A stretch of DNA of 33,430 nucleotides from an uncultured Collinsella sp. (GTDB lineage Bacteria; Actinomycetota; Coriobacteriia; Coriobacteriales; Coriobacteriaceae): contig CAAENB010000053.1 in NCBI GenBank assembly GCA_900757235.1, forward strand, positions 1 to 33,430, given 5' to 3'. The notes below the pieces were generated by a model. That model saw only the letters and a list, made by a program, of their open reading frames with translations. It did no database searches and was not told the DNA's origin. Both the position numbers and the translations under genes were made by a program. This document shows positions 25,042-32,409 of the stretch, one piece after another; the first letter of the stretch is position 1, and the number at the start of each line of letters is the position of its first letter.

Positions 25042-25074
25042 GCCCGGCACCTCACTTGCGGTGAAGCGCCGGGC
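25042..25074 (-). terminator. Stem-loop between the TPR gene and mreB
   Basis: Fourteen bases (25042-25055 with 25061-25074) pair around a 5-base loop on the minus strand, two of the pairs being G-T. The following TTGCGC is not T-rich. It probably terminates or stabilises the cyclophilin-TPR transcript. Confidence 0.55.
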
Positions 25075-25096
25075 AAAGCTAAATCCCATAAGGTCA

Positions 25097-26401
25097 CTAC
25101 TGGTTGTCAGCAGCCGAGAAATCCATATCGAGCGAGGAAACGGCCCAGCCGATATGGTTGTCGGAGCGCACGAATTTGACGGTGTACTCCTGCTCGCCGC
25201 CCTTGGACAGCGATGCCTTCACCTTGGCGGTCGTCTCGGTCATGGACTGATCCATGCCCTCGACGGACACGGTGGCACCCTGCGGAATTGAGGAGATGAT
25301 CATCGACTTGGCGTCCTCGGACAGGTTCGAGGCCAGGCAAGACTCGGCCTTTGCGGCGTCACCGTCGCCGGCAGCCTGGAACAGATCGGTAACGACAGAC
25401 TCCTGAGACGGGAAGCCAAAGCCGCGCGTGTAGGCAAAGCCCAGACCGCCCGCGGCGATCAAAATGAGCAGAAGCAGCACGATGAAGACTTTGAGACCCG
25501 TGTGGCGATGGCGGCGACGAACCTTGGCCTGTTTACGATCCTGACGGTCCTGCTGGACCATCTCGGACTCGGACAGCGTAAAGAAGCCGGTGTCCGAGGG
25601 ATCGGGCATAAACTGACCGGTCGCGCCCGTAGGATCGAGCGGATCGACGGCGGGAGCGTCCATCGCGGGCGCCGGAGCCGTGGCCATAGCCGTCTGGGCA
25701 GACAACGCGGCAAGCGAATCGTGCACGCGGGCAAGCTCGTCGGCCTGCTCGGAGGTGAGCTGATAGATGCCATCGGCAGTAGCGGCGTTAAAGGCGTCGA
25801 GTGCGTCGGAGGGACGGCCGGCGGCAGAAAGCGCCTGACCCATGCCGGCGTTGAGCGCACGCGTGTCATCGCGGGGGCCGGCAAAGTCGATAGCCGTGCG
25901 GTAGGTCTCCACGGCATCCGCGGGACGGCCGAGCTTAATGAAGCAACGACCGAGCTCGCCGAGTGCGGCGGCAGGAGCCGGATTGGCGCCGTCGATGGCA
26001 GCCTGACGGAAGGCGGTTCCCGCGTTGGCATAGTCGCCCGACTGGAACAGCGCATTGCCCAGGCCCAGATAGGCCTTAAACGGCGTGGCATAGGAAGCAT
26101 CCTGCGTAGCGGCAGAGAACGCCTGGGCGGCCGTCGTGTAGTCACCCACGGCGGCGAGCGCCTTGCCGCGGTTGGTGAGCAGCGCGCCGCGCTTGCCGTA
26201 GGTGCCGTCGTTGAGGGCGGCGGCATAGGCCTCGGCGGCCTCGGCATACATGCCCAGGTGCATCAAGGCGTTGCCACGAAGGTGGTCGGCCTCGCCCATA
26301 ATCTCATCGGGAGTCTTTGCCGCCCCAAGCATCTGGGCTGCAGCGGAAAAATCACCCGCGCGGTAAGCGGCGCGGCCCTGTTGGATCAGCTGGCTATTCA
26401 A
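25097..26401 (-). CDS. TPR-repeat membrane protein with an extracytoplasmic C-terminal domain
   Basis: I cannot name a function. Residues 1-210 are tandem TPR-like helices (AAYRAGDFSAAAQML; NALFQSGDYANAGTAFRQA). A low-complexity linker rich in Ala, Pro and Asp (230-280) leads to a strongly basic stretch (287-302) and one membrane helix (303-324). About 105 residues lie outside and look like a small alpha/beta domain of the DUF4878/NTF2 kind (QESVVTDLFQAAGDGDAAKAE). The basic flank predicts a cytosolic TPR part. TTG 26401 follows AGGGG. It is 11 bases after the cyclophilin, and probably on the same transcript. A scaffold role is inference. Confidence 0.85.
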   Translation of the reverse strand: MNSQLIQQGRAAYRAGDFSAAAQMLGAAKTPDEIMGEADHLRGNALMHLGMYAEAAEAYAAALNDGTYGKRGALLTNRGKALAAVGDYTTAAQAFSAATQDASYATPFKAYLGLGNALFQSGDYANAGTAFRQAAIDGANPAPAAALGELGRCFIKLGRPADAVETYRTAIDFAGPRDDTRALNAGMGQALSAAGRPSDALDAFNAATADGIYQLTSEQADELARVHDSLAALSAQTAMATAPAPAMDAPAVDPLDPTGATGQFMPDPSDTGFFTLSESEMVQQDRQDRKQAKVRRRHRHTGLKVFIVLLLLILIAAGGLGFAYTRGFGFPSQESVVTDLFQAAGDGDAAKAESCLASNLSEDAKSMIISSIPQGATVSVEGMDQSMTETTAKVKASLSKGGEQEYTVKFVRSDNHIGWAVSSLDMDFSAADNQ

Positions 26402-26412
26402 GGAAGTCCCCT

Positions 26413-26955
26413 TTACTCGTGAACGATCTCGACATGGACGATCTCGTCGCCGGCACGCAGCTGCGAAATCACGTCGAGACCCTCGACCGTGGTACCAAAA
26501 ACGGTGTAACCGGAATCGAGGTTATGCTGGGCACCCAGGCAGAAGTAGAACTGCGAACCCGCGGAATCGGGATCCATGGAACGCGCCATGGCAAGGGCGC
26601 CATCGACATGGCTGTTGCGCGGATTGGTGGCAAACTCGCCCTTGATGCAGTAGCCGGGGCCACCGGTACCAGGCATGCCGTCGGGGCCCTCAAGACCGGC
26701 AGCGACGTCGGCGCCGGACATGTCGCGAGTATTGGGGTCGCCGCCCTGGATGACAAAACCGGGCACATAGCGATGGAACTTAAGGCCATCATAGAAACCC
26801 ATCGTGGAAAGCTCGCAGAAGTTCGCGACATGAATGGGAGCGCCCTCGCCGTCAAACTTGACCTTGATGGTACCCTTCGACGTCTCGATTACGGCGCACT
26901 CGTCGCCGGCAAGCTGATACTCGGGCGTGTAGAGCTCTTTCTTAAAACCAAACAT
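26413..26955 (-). CDS. Cyclophilin-type peptidyl-prolyl isomerase
   Basis: It catalyses cis-trans isomerisation of prolyl bonds. The cyclophilin core shows GLKFHRYVPGFVIQGGDP with the catalytic Arg in FHR and the conserved Gln, then AMARSMDPDSAGSQFYF and LDSGYTVFGTTVEGLDV. The Trp of eukaryotic cyclophilins (cyclosporin contact) is Leu here, as in many bacteria. An insert with GPDGMPGTGGPGYCIKGEF is typical of this bacterial subgroup. The 180 residues have no signal peptide, so it is cytosolic. ATG 26955 follows GAGGAAGGA, behind a strong promoter. Confidence 0.95.
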   Translation of the reverse strand: MFGFKKELYTPEYQLAGDECAVIETSKGTIKVKFDGEGAPIHVANFCELSTMGFYDGLKFHRYVPGFVIQGGDPNTRDMSGADVAAGLEGPDGMPGTGGPGYCIKGEFATNPRNSHVDGALAMARSMDPDSAGSQFYFCLGAQHNLDSGYTVFGTTVEGLDVISQLRAGDEIVHVEIVHE

Positions 26956-26994
26956 GTGGTTCCTTCCTCGTGCGTTTAAAGCATATTTGTACGA

Positions 26995-27024
26995 ATTGTA
27001 GCAATAAGCACGGGTTTACATCAA
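26995..27024 (-). promoter_or_regulatory. Promoter of the cyclophilin-TPR unit
   Basis: On the minus strand TTGATG (27019-27024) and TACAAT (26995-27000) are 18 bases apart, with an extended TGC before the -10. The predicted start near 26988 gives a leader of about 33 bases. Confidence 0.8.
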
Positions 27025-27062
27025 TTGCGCACGTAGGTTATGCCGACTATGGCGAACTAATT

Positions 27063-28205
27063 TTAGGAACGCTGCTGCGGCTTCCAGGAACCCACATTGG
27101 CATCGTACTGGTTCAGCGCGCTGTTGCCGCCCTGCGCGATGGGCGCCAGGATCTCGCTTTGGTGGGAACTCATCGACTCGCCATCGGGAATGGCCAGCGA
27201 GATATCCCAGCTCTGGCAGATCACGTCGACGCGCTCATACATCCACTCGGCAAGCTGCTTTAAGTGGGCGATGTCATCCGCATAGACCGTATCGTCCTGT
27301 ACTTTCAGGTTGTTGAGCTCATCTTGCGTCTTTTTGATCTGGTCGCGCAGGGCGTAGGCACTCTGCGACAGCTCCTGACGGGTGGACAGCGGCGTTCGGA
27401 GATAACCGTTGTTAAAGGAATCGATGACCTCGCCGATCTGGTCCTCGTCAGCGTAGGACACGATGGTCTGATACAGACCGTCGAGCCTGGTATAGAGCTG
27501 ATCATCGGTGAGCACGGTTTCTTCCTGAACCACCTCGGCAGAATCGCCCTGCTTGGTATCGTCCTCAGTCGCCTCGCCCTTTTGACGCGTGGGGAAGGTG
27601 GTTTGTGCAGCTTGGCCAAACTGGTCGTAGAAGCCAGGCATAACACCCATGGGATCGGTCGTCACGAACCAATAGGCACCACCGCACACGACGGCAAGGA
27701 CCGCGATGATAATGAGCGGCTTGGGAATATGACGCTTATGCTTGTGATAGGCGTCCTCGTCGGGGTGCACCTTGCGCTTGGGTTTTTGAGCATCGTCATG
27801 CAGGGAAACGGGCGTGGGAATATCGACCTTGGGGATACCGAAATCCTTATCGAAAGCTGGCAGCACGCAGGTCTCATTGGGGTCGGCGGCGTCCGAAAGC
27901 ACCGCAGCGGCAGAGGCCGGCGCATGCGGCACCTCGGTATCGATCTGCTCTTGCGTTAGGCGCGGAAAGCCCGCCGTGCGGCCCGCTGCCAGGTCGGATG
28001 CTGCCGCGTCCTCGGAGAGGATACCCGGAGCGGGGCGTCCGCATTTGGGGCACGTACGATCATGCGGAGAAAGACGAGCACCGCAGCCCTCACAGAACAC
28101 GAACTCGGTGTGCTCGGGACCATCGCCCGGACCCACATAGGCGTTGCAGTAGGGGCAGAACGAGGCGCCGTCCTCGATAGTCTTAAGGCAATGCGGGCAG
28201 ATCAC
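27063..28205 (-). CDS. Double zinc-ribbon, single-span membrane protein
   Basis: Function is unknown. Two four-cysteine zinc ribbons open the protein: Cys3/6/17/20 and Cys38/41/52/55, each as paired CxxC knuckles. A variable, acidic linker (56-135) and a Lys/His-rich stretch (141-162) precede one membrane helix (about 163-182). The remaining 200 residues are outside and predicted helical (LYTRLDGLYQTIVSYADED; LSQSAYALRDQIKKTQDEL). I chose GTG 28205, which follows AGAGG and starts two residues before the first Cys; a TTG at 28226 lacks a ribosome-binding site. Such layouts occur in zinc-ribbon proteins of envelope stress or assembly, but no function can be assigned here. Confidence 0.85.
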   Translation of the reverse strand: MICPHCLKTIEDGASFCPYCNAYVGPGDGPEHTEFVFCEGCGARLSPHDRTCPKCGRPAPGILSEDAAASDLAAGRTAGFPRLTQEQIDTEVPHAPASAAAVLSDAADPNETCVLPAFDKDFGIPKVDIPTPVSLHDDAQKPKRKVHPDEDAYHKHKRHIPKPLIIIAVLAVVCGGAYWFVTTDPMGVMPGFYDQFGQAAQTTFPTRQKGEATEDDTKQGDSAEVVQEETVLTDDQLYTRLDGLYQTIVSYADEDQIGEVIDSFNNGYLRTPLSTRQELSQSAYALRDQIKKTQDELNNLKVQDDTVYADDIAHLKQLAEWMYERVDVICQSWDISLAIPDGESMSSHQSEILAPIAQGGNSALNQYDANVGSWKPQQRS

Positions 28206-28308
28206 GGCATCCTCTTTTCGAAGCAATTCAAATAATCGAGGTTAGAGCATAACATCGCCACGGCCCCACAGGAGCAAGGCACCAATTCAACATCGCCAGG
28301 GCGCGTAG

Positions 28309-31026
28309 TTACTTCTTCTTTTTGCTCGGCATCGAAACTTTGATGCCTTGGGCGGACTTGGTTACGCGGGAGCGCTTGGCGCCCGTGGGCTTCTTTTTCT
28401 TGGGCTGGGCCTGGGCCACGCCCTCGAGTGCGCGGGCCTCGGCCTCACGAACGGTGCGAGCTTCGCGGCGCTGCGCCATGTCGGCGGCGACGCGCTTGGC
28501 AAAACGCTCCGCCGTCGAACCCGTCGAGCTCACCTTGCCGCCACCGCGACCCAGGCGGACGCGAACACCGCGGCCAAAACCAGTTGCGGCATGACGACGA
28601 CGCGGCTTGAGCGAATCCATCATCGTGGCGAGCTTAAAAAACACCGAGCAGGTAAAGACCACGATGACAGCCAAGATAACCATCTGGCCCATTGTCAGGT
28701 TGGCAATAGACAGCAGCTCCGGGAATCCGATAACGCCCACCAGGATGCCGGCGACTACAAACACAAAGAGCACCACGCGCAAGGGCGTGAGAGGCTGCGA
28801 GATGCGCCAGATCAGGCTGACGCTCGCCGCGCACGACGTAAGCAGGCACATCGTAGACAGCGTGAGCTGGTTAAAGCCAAACACGCGCGCCACAAAGATA
28901 TCGAGCGCCGCGGCCAAAATGACCGCAATCGACGCCGGCAGTGCCCGCTTGAGCACGTTCGTCAGGAACGACCCCTTCACGCGAGCATTGTTGGGCTCCA
29001 GGCCCAAGACAAAGCCCGGCGCGCCAATGCAGAAGAAGTTGATGAGCGTCATCTGAATCGGCTCGAAAGGGTACGGCGGCAGCGCGATGCACAGCGCCGC
29101 CAGGCCCATCGAGAACAGCGTCTTGGTCAAGAACAGCGAAGCCGAACGCTGCAGGTTGTTGATGGAGCGACGGCCCTCGGCCACCACGGCGGGCATCGAG
29201 GCAAAGTCGTTGTCGACAAGTACGATCTCGGCCACGTTACGTGCGGCATCGGAACCGGCCGCCATGGCGACGGAGCAGTCGGCCTCCTTGAGCGCCAGCA
29301 CGTCGTTGACGCCGTCGCCCGTCATGGCCACGGTGTGCTCGCGGCGCTTGAGCGCCTGCACGAGCTCGCGCTTCTGCTGCGGGGTCACACGCCCAAAGAC
29401 ATGGTAGCGGTCCACTGCGGCATCGAGCTTTGCCGGCGTATCGAGCGTCGTGGCGTCCACATAAGCGTCCGCCCCCGGCACGCCCACCACGCGCGCGATC
29501 GACGACACCGTACGCGGGTCGTCGCCACTGATCACGTTGAGGGTCACGCCCTGCTCGTTAAAGTAGCCGATGGTCTCGGCCGCCGAGGTACGAATCTCGT
29601 CGCGGATGGTCACAAAGCCCACGGGCTCGGCCTCGCCCACCATATCGCCATCGGGCGTAAAGCCGTCCACGCGCGCCACCACGAGCACGCGGCAGGTATC
29701 GGCAAGCTCGGCGACACGGTTCTCGACCTGGGCAAACGCACGATCAGAGAGCACAAACTGCGCCGCACCCATCACATAGGAGCCCTGTGCAAACGACGCG
29801 CCGCTCCACTTTTTGGAAGACGAGAACGGAATGACCGACAGCGGCTCGGACACCTCGACCGGACGGTCGGCGTAATAGTTGAGCAGCGCCTGACAGGTCT
29901 CGTTGGCATCGGCCGAAGTCGCACGCGCCACGTTAGCCAGAGCAAAATCGAGCACCGTGGTATCGACGGGAACGGCGGCGTCGCCCTCCCCCGCACCCAT
30001 ACCCTCGACCGGCAGCGGATACGTACCCTCGACCTCCATGCGACCCGACGTGATGGTGCCCGTCTTGTCCAGGCACAGCACGTCGACGCGAGCGAGCGTC
30101 TCGATGCAGTAAAGCTGCTGCGCCAGCACCTTGCGGCGGGCCAGGCGCACCGTGGCGATGGCGAGCACCGACGAGGTCAGAAGCACCAGGCCTTGCGGGA
30201 TCATGCCCAGCAGGGCGCCCACCGTGGACAGCAGCGCCGACGAAGGCACATGACCAGCCAACAGCTCGGAGAAGCACCACGAAAGCGCGCTATCGCCCGG
30301 GGTCCCCGCGGCATCCCACAGCTCGCTCATACTCGAGGCAAACAACGCCAAACCGAGCGGGATCATGATGATGCTCGCAAAGCGCACGATGGCGTTAAGC
30401 GCGTTCATGATCTCGGAATTGACCTTTTTGACGTACTTGGCCTCGTTATTAATTTTGGCCACGTAGTTGTCGGCGCCGACATGGATCACGCGGGCGCGCA
30501 GCAGGCCCGAGTCGATAAAGCTGCCGCTCATGAGCTCGGAACCGGGCTGTTTCTTAATAAGGTCGCTCTCGCCCGTCAGCAGGCTCTCGTTCACGAGCGC
30601 CTCGCCCGAAACCACCACGGCGTCAGCGGGAATCTGGTCGCCACGCCCCAGGCGGATGATGTCGTCGAGCACGATCTGGTCCAGGTCGAGCTCCACCTCG
30701 GAGCCGTCGCGCACCGCGATGGCCTTCTTGGAGGTCAGCAGCGTGAGCTTATCGACCATCTTCTTGGAACGCATGGACTGAATGACGCCAATAACGGTAT
30801 TGAGGAACACCACGAACAGGAACGTCAGATTCTTAAACGAACCGGTCAAAATGACCAGGAACGCCAAGATCACGTTGATCAAATTGAACAGCGTGCAGAG
30901 GTTCTCGATGATGAGCTCTTTGACCGACTTGGTCTTGAGCTCCATGTTGCGGTTGATCTTACCGGCGGCGATGCGCTCCTCGACCTCGGCGGTCGAGAGT
31001 CCGCGCTCGATATCCGTTGCTGCCAT
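28309..31026 (-). CDS. P-type cation-transporting ATPase (possibly Ca2+)
   Basis: This membrane pump couples ATP hydrolysis to cation transport. From ATG 31026, the actuator motif is TGES (151-154), the phosphorylation site is DKTGT (320-324), and the hinge is TGDGVNDVLALKEAD. There is no N-terminal heavy-metal domain. The fourth-helix motif is PQGL (277-280) where calcium pumps have PEGL; the surrounding MIPQGLVLLTS resembles CtpE-type and related Gram-positive pumps, so calcium export is a reasonable but unproven guess. About ten helices are expected. A 100-residue Lys/Arg-rich tail (805-905) follows the last helix. ATG 31026 is chosen for GGGAC upstream; GTG 31041 has no such site. Confidence 0.9.
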   Translation of the reverse strand: MAATDIERGLSTAEVEERIAAGKINRNMELKTKSVKELIIENLCTLFNLINVILAFLVILTGSFKNLTFLFVVFLNTVIGVIQSMRSKKMVDKLTLLTSKKAIAVRDGSEVELDLDQIVLDDIIRLGRGDQIPADAVVVSGEALVNESLLTGESDLIKKQPGSELMSGSFIDSGLLRARVIHVGADNYVAKINNEAKYVKKVNSEIMNALNAIVRFASIIMIPLGLALFASSMSELWDAAGTPGDSALSWCFSELLAGHVPSSALLSTVGALLGMIPQGLVLLTSSVLAIATVRLARRKVLAQQLYCIETLARVDVLCLDKTGTITSGRMEVEGTYPLPVEGMGAGEGDAAVPVDTTVLDFALANVARATSADANETCQALLNYYADRPVEVSEPLSVIPFSSSKKWSGASFAQGSYVMGAAQFVLSDRAFAQVENRVAELADTCRVLVVARVDGFTPDGDMVGEAEPVGFVTIRDEIRTSAAETIGYFNEQGVTLNVISGDDPRTVSSIARVVGVPGADAYVDATTLDTPAKLDAAVDRYHVFGRVTPQQKRELVQALKRREHTVAMTGDGVNDVLALKEADCSVAMAAGSDAARNVAEIVLVDNDFASMPAVVAEGRRSINNLQRSASLFLTKTLFSMGLAALCIALPPYPFEPIQMTLINFFCIGAPGFVLGLEPNNARVKGSFLTNVLKRALPASIAVILAAALDIFVARVFGFNQLTLSTMCLLTSCAASVSLIWRISQPLTPLRVVLFVFVVAGILVGVIGFPELLSIANLTMGQMVILAVIVVFTCSVFFKLATMMDSLKPRRRHAATGFGRGVRVRLGRGGGKVSSTGSTAERFAKRVAADMAQRREARTVREAEARALEGVAQAQPKKKKPTGAKRSRVTKSAQGIKVSMPSKKKK

Positions 31027-31056
31027 ACCACGTCCCATCACGTCGCGTCGGTATAA

Positions 31057-31091
31057 GAAAAACCGCCCGGACCATGCGAGGTTCGGACGGT
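31057..31091 (-). terminator. Rho-independent terminator after tRNA-Arg
   Basis: A 12-base stem (31062-31073 with 31080-31091) has one G-T pair and one mismatch, and is followed on the minus strand by TTTTTCTTAT. It begins 11 bases after the tRNA CCA end and lies about 30 bases before the ATPase start codon. Confidence 0.85.
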
Positions 31092-31102
31092 CTTACGTTC
31101 GA

Positions 31103-31179
31103 TGGTGCCCCATGTTGGATTCGAACCAACGGCCTTCTGCTCCGGAGGCAGACGCTCTAATCCCCTGAGCTAATAGGGC
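31103..31179 (-). tRNA. tRNA-Arg (anticodon CCG)
   Basis: The 77-base gene folds as a standard cloverleaf: the acceptor stem GCCCTAT pairs with ATGGGGC (one T-G pair), GCTC/GAGC forms the D stem, and TCTGC-CTCCGGA-GCAGA forms the anticodon arm. The T arm is GTTGG-TTCGAAT-CCAAC. The terminal CCA is encoded. Anticodon CCG reads the arginine codon CGG. Confidence 0.96.
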
Positions 31180-31190
31180 CAACGTTTGGC

Positions 31191-31220
31191 ATTATACCCA
31201 AGTGCACCACGGGCTATCAA
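31191..31220 (-). promoter_or_regulatory. Promoter of tRNA-Arg
   Basis: TTGATA (31215-31220) and a consensus TATAAT (31191-31196) on the minus strand are 18 bases apart. The predicted start is about five bases before the mature tRNA. Confidence 0.85.
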
Positions 31221-31325
31221 AATAAAAGAAAAAGCTTTGCAATTCCGAGGAAGACGCGGTGCAACGGCCCACTTTAGAAGGCAAAAGCAAGTCAGATAGT
31301 ATAAACTCTCATACACCATATATAC

Positions 31326-31350
31326 ACGGCTCGCAATGCGGGCCGTTTTT
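31326..31350 (+). terminator. Terminator hairpin in the leader of the DAHP synthase operon (possible attenuator)
   Basis: A 9-bp stem (31326-31334 with 31338-31346, one T-G pair) with a 3-base loop is followed by TTTTT. There is no plus-strand gene upstream for it to end, and it lies about 34 bases before the aroF start. Weak promoter elements sit just upstream (TTTAGA 31273-31278; TAGTAT 31297-31302, 18 bases apart; TATAAA 31300-31305). Attenuation control is a likely reading, but no leader peptide is obvious. Confidence 0.6.
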
Positions 31351-31383
31351 GCAAGGACTATCCATCGAGGTGAGAGGCACACC

Positions 31384-32406
31384 ATGATTGCAATTTTAAA
31401 GCAGAGCGCCAGCGACGAGGCCGTCAGCCACATCGTCAGCTGGATCGAGAAAAAGGGACTCAAGACCGACGTCTCGCGCGGCGAGAACGAGACGATCATC
31501 GGCCTGGTGGGCGATACGACCAAGATCGACCCATTCCTGCTCGAGTCCATGGACGTCGTCGAGCGCGTGCAGCGCGTCTCCGAGCCGTTCAAGCGCGCCA
31601 ACCGCAAGTTCCACCCCGAGGACTCCGTCATCGACTGCGGCCACGGCGTCAAGATCGGCGGCGATCAGTTCCAGGTCATCGCCGGCCCGTGCTCCGTCGA
31701 GGGCGAGAACCTCATCCGCATCGCCCGCCGCGTGAAGGCCGCCGGTGCCACGATGCTGCGCGGTGGCGCCTACAAGCCCCGCACTTCCCCGTACGCCTAC
31801 CAGGGCATGGGCCCCGCCGGTCTGGACCTGCTGTGCGAGGCGTCTGCCGAGCTCGACATGCCGATCGTCACCGAGATCATGGACCCGCGCGACGTGCAGG
31901 TCTTCCTGGACAAGAAGATCGACGTCATGCAGATCGGCGCCCGCAACGCCCAGAACTTCCCCCTGCTCAAAGAGGTCGGCAAGACCAAGACTCCGATCTT
32001 GCTTAAGCGCGGTATGTCCGGCACGATCGATGAGCTGCTCATGGCCGCCGAGTACATCATGAGCGAGGGCAACGACAACGTCATCCTGTGCGAGCGCGGC
32101 ATCCGCACCTTCGAGACCCGTACTCGCAACACCTTCGACCTCAACGCCGTGCCGGTGCTGCACCACCTGTCGCACCTGCCCGTCGTCGCCGACCCCAGCC
32201 ACGCCACCGGCTACACCCGCTACGTTGAGCCCATGGCGCTCGCCGCGACCGCCTGCGGTGCCAACGGCCTGGAGATCGAGGTCCACGACGAGCCCAGCCG
32301 CGCATGGTCCGACGGCGCCCAGGCCCTCACCCCCGATCAGTTCGACGACACCATGCGCCGCATCCGAGCCATCCGCGAGGTTGTCTGCCAAGAGACCATG
32401 GAGTAG
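31384..32406 (+). CDS. aroF: 3-deoxy-7-phosphoheptulonate synthase (DAHP synthase, AroA-beta type)
   Basis: This enzyme condenses PEP and erythrose 4-phosphate in the first step of the shikimate pathway. An N-terminal ferredoxin-like regulatory domain (about 1-65) precedes the barrel. The metal ligand Cys103 is in AGPCSVE, RGGAYKPRTSPYAYQG is the substrate block, and the later ligands lie in ADPSHATG, LEIEVH and SDGAQAL. The 340 residues match Thermotoga/Bacillus-type enzymes, whose N-terminal domain senses aromatic end products. ATG 31384 follows GAGGTGAGAGG; a longer reading from an in-frame ATG at 31336 would start inside the terminator hairpin. It is the first gene of aroF-tyrA-aroB. Confidence 0.96.
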   Translation: MIAILKQSASDEAVSHIVSWIEKKGLKTDVSRGENETIIGLVGDTTKIDPFLLESMDVVERVQRVSEPFKRANRKFHPEDSVIDCGHGVKIGGDQFQVIAGPCSVEGENLIRIARRVKAAGATMLRGGAYKPRTSPYAYQGMGPAGLDLLCEASAELDMPIVTEIMDPRDVQVFLDKKIDVMQIGARNAQNFPLLKEVGKTKTPILLKRGMSGTIDELLMAAEYIMSEGNDNVILCERGIRTFETRTRNTFDLNAVPVLHHLSHLPVVADPSHATGYTRYVEPMALAATACGANGLEIEVHDEPSRAWSDGAQALTPDQFDDTMRRIRAIREVVCQETME

Positions 32407-32409
32407 CCC

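Noticed and set aside
28348..31056. Open frame of 902 codons opposite the P-type ATPase
   Set aside because: The ATPase motifs are intact on the minus strand; the antisense translation is an Arg/His-rich artefact.
31170..31652. Minus-strand frame of 160 codons overlapping the tRNA promoter and aroF
   Set aside because: It overlaps the start of aroF and the tRNA-Arg gene and lacks a ribosome-binding site or recognisable protein features.
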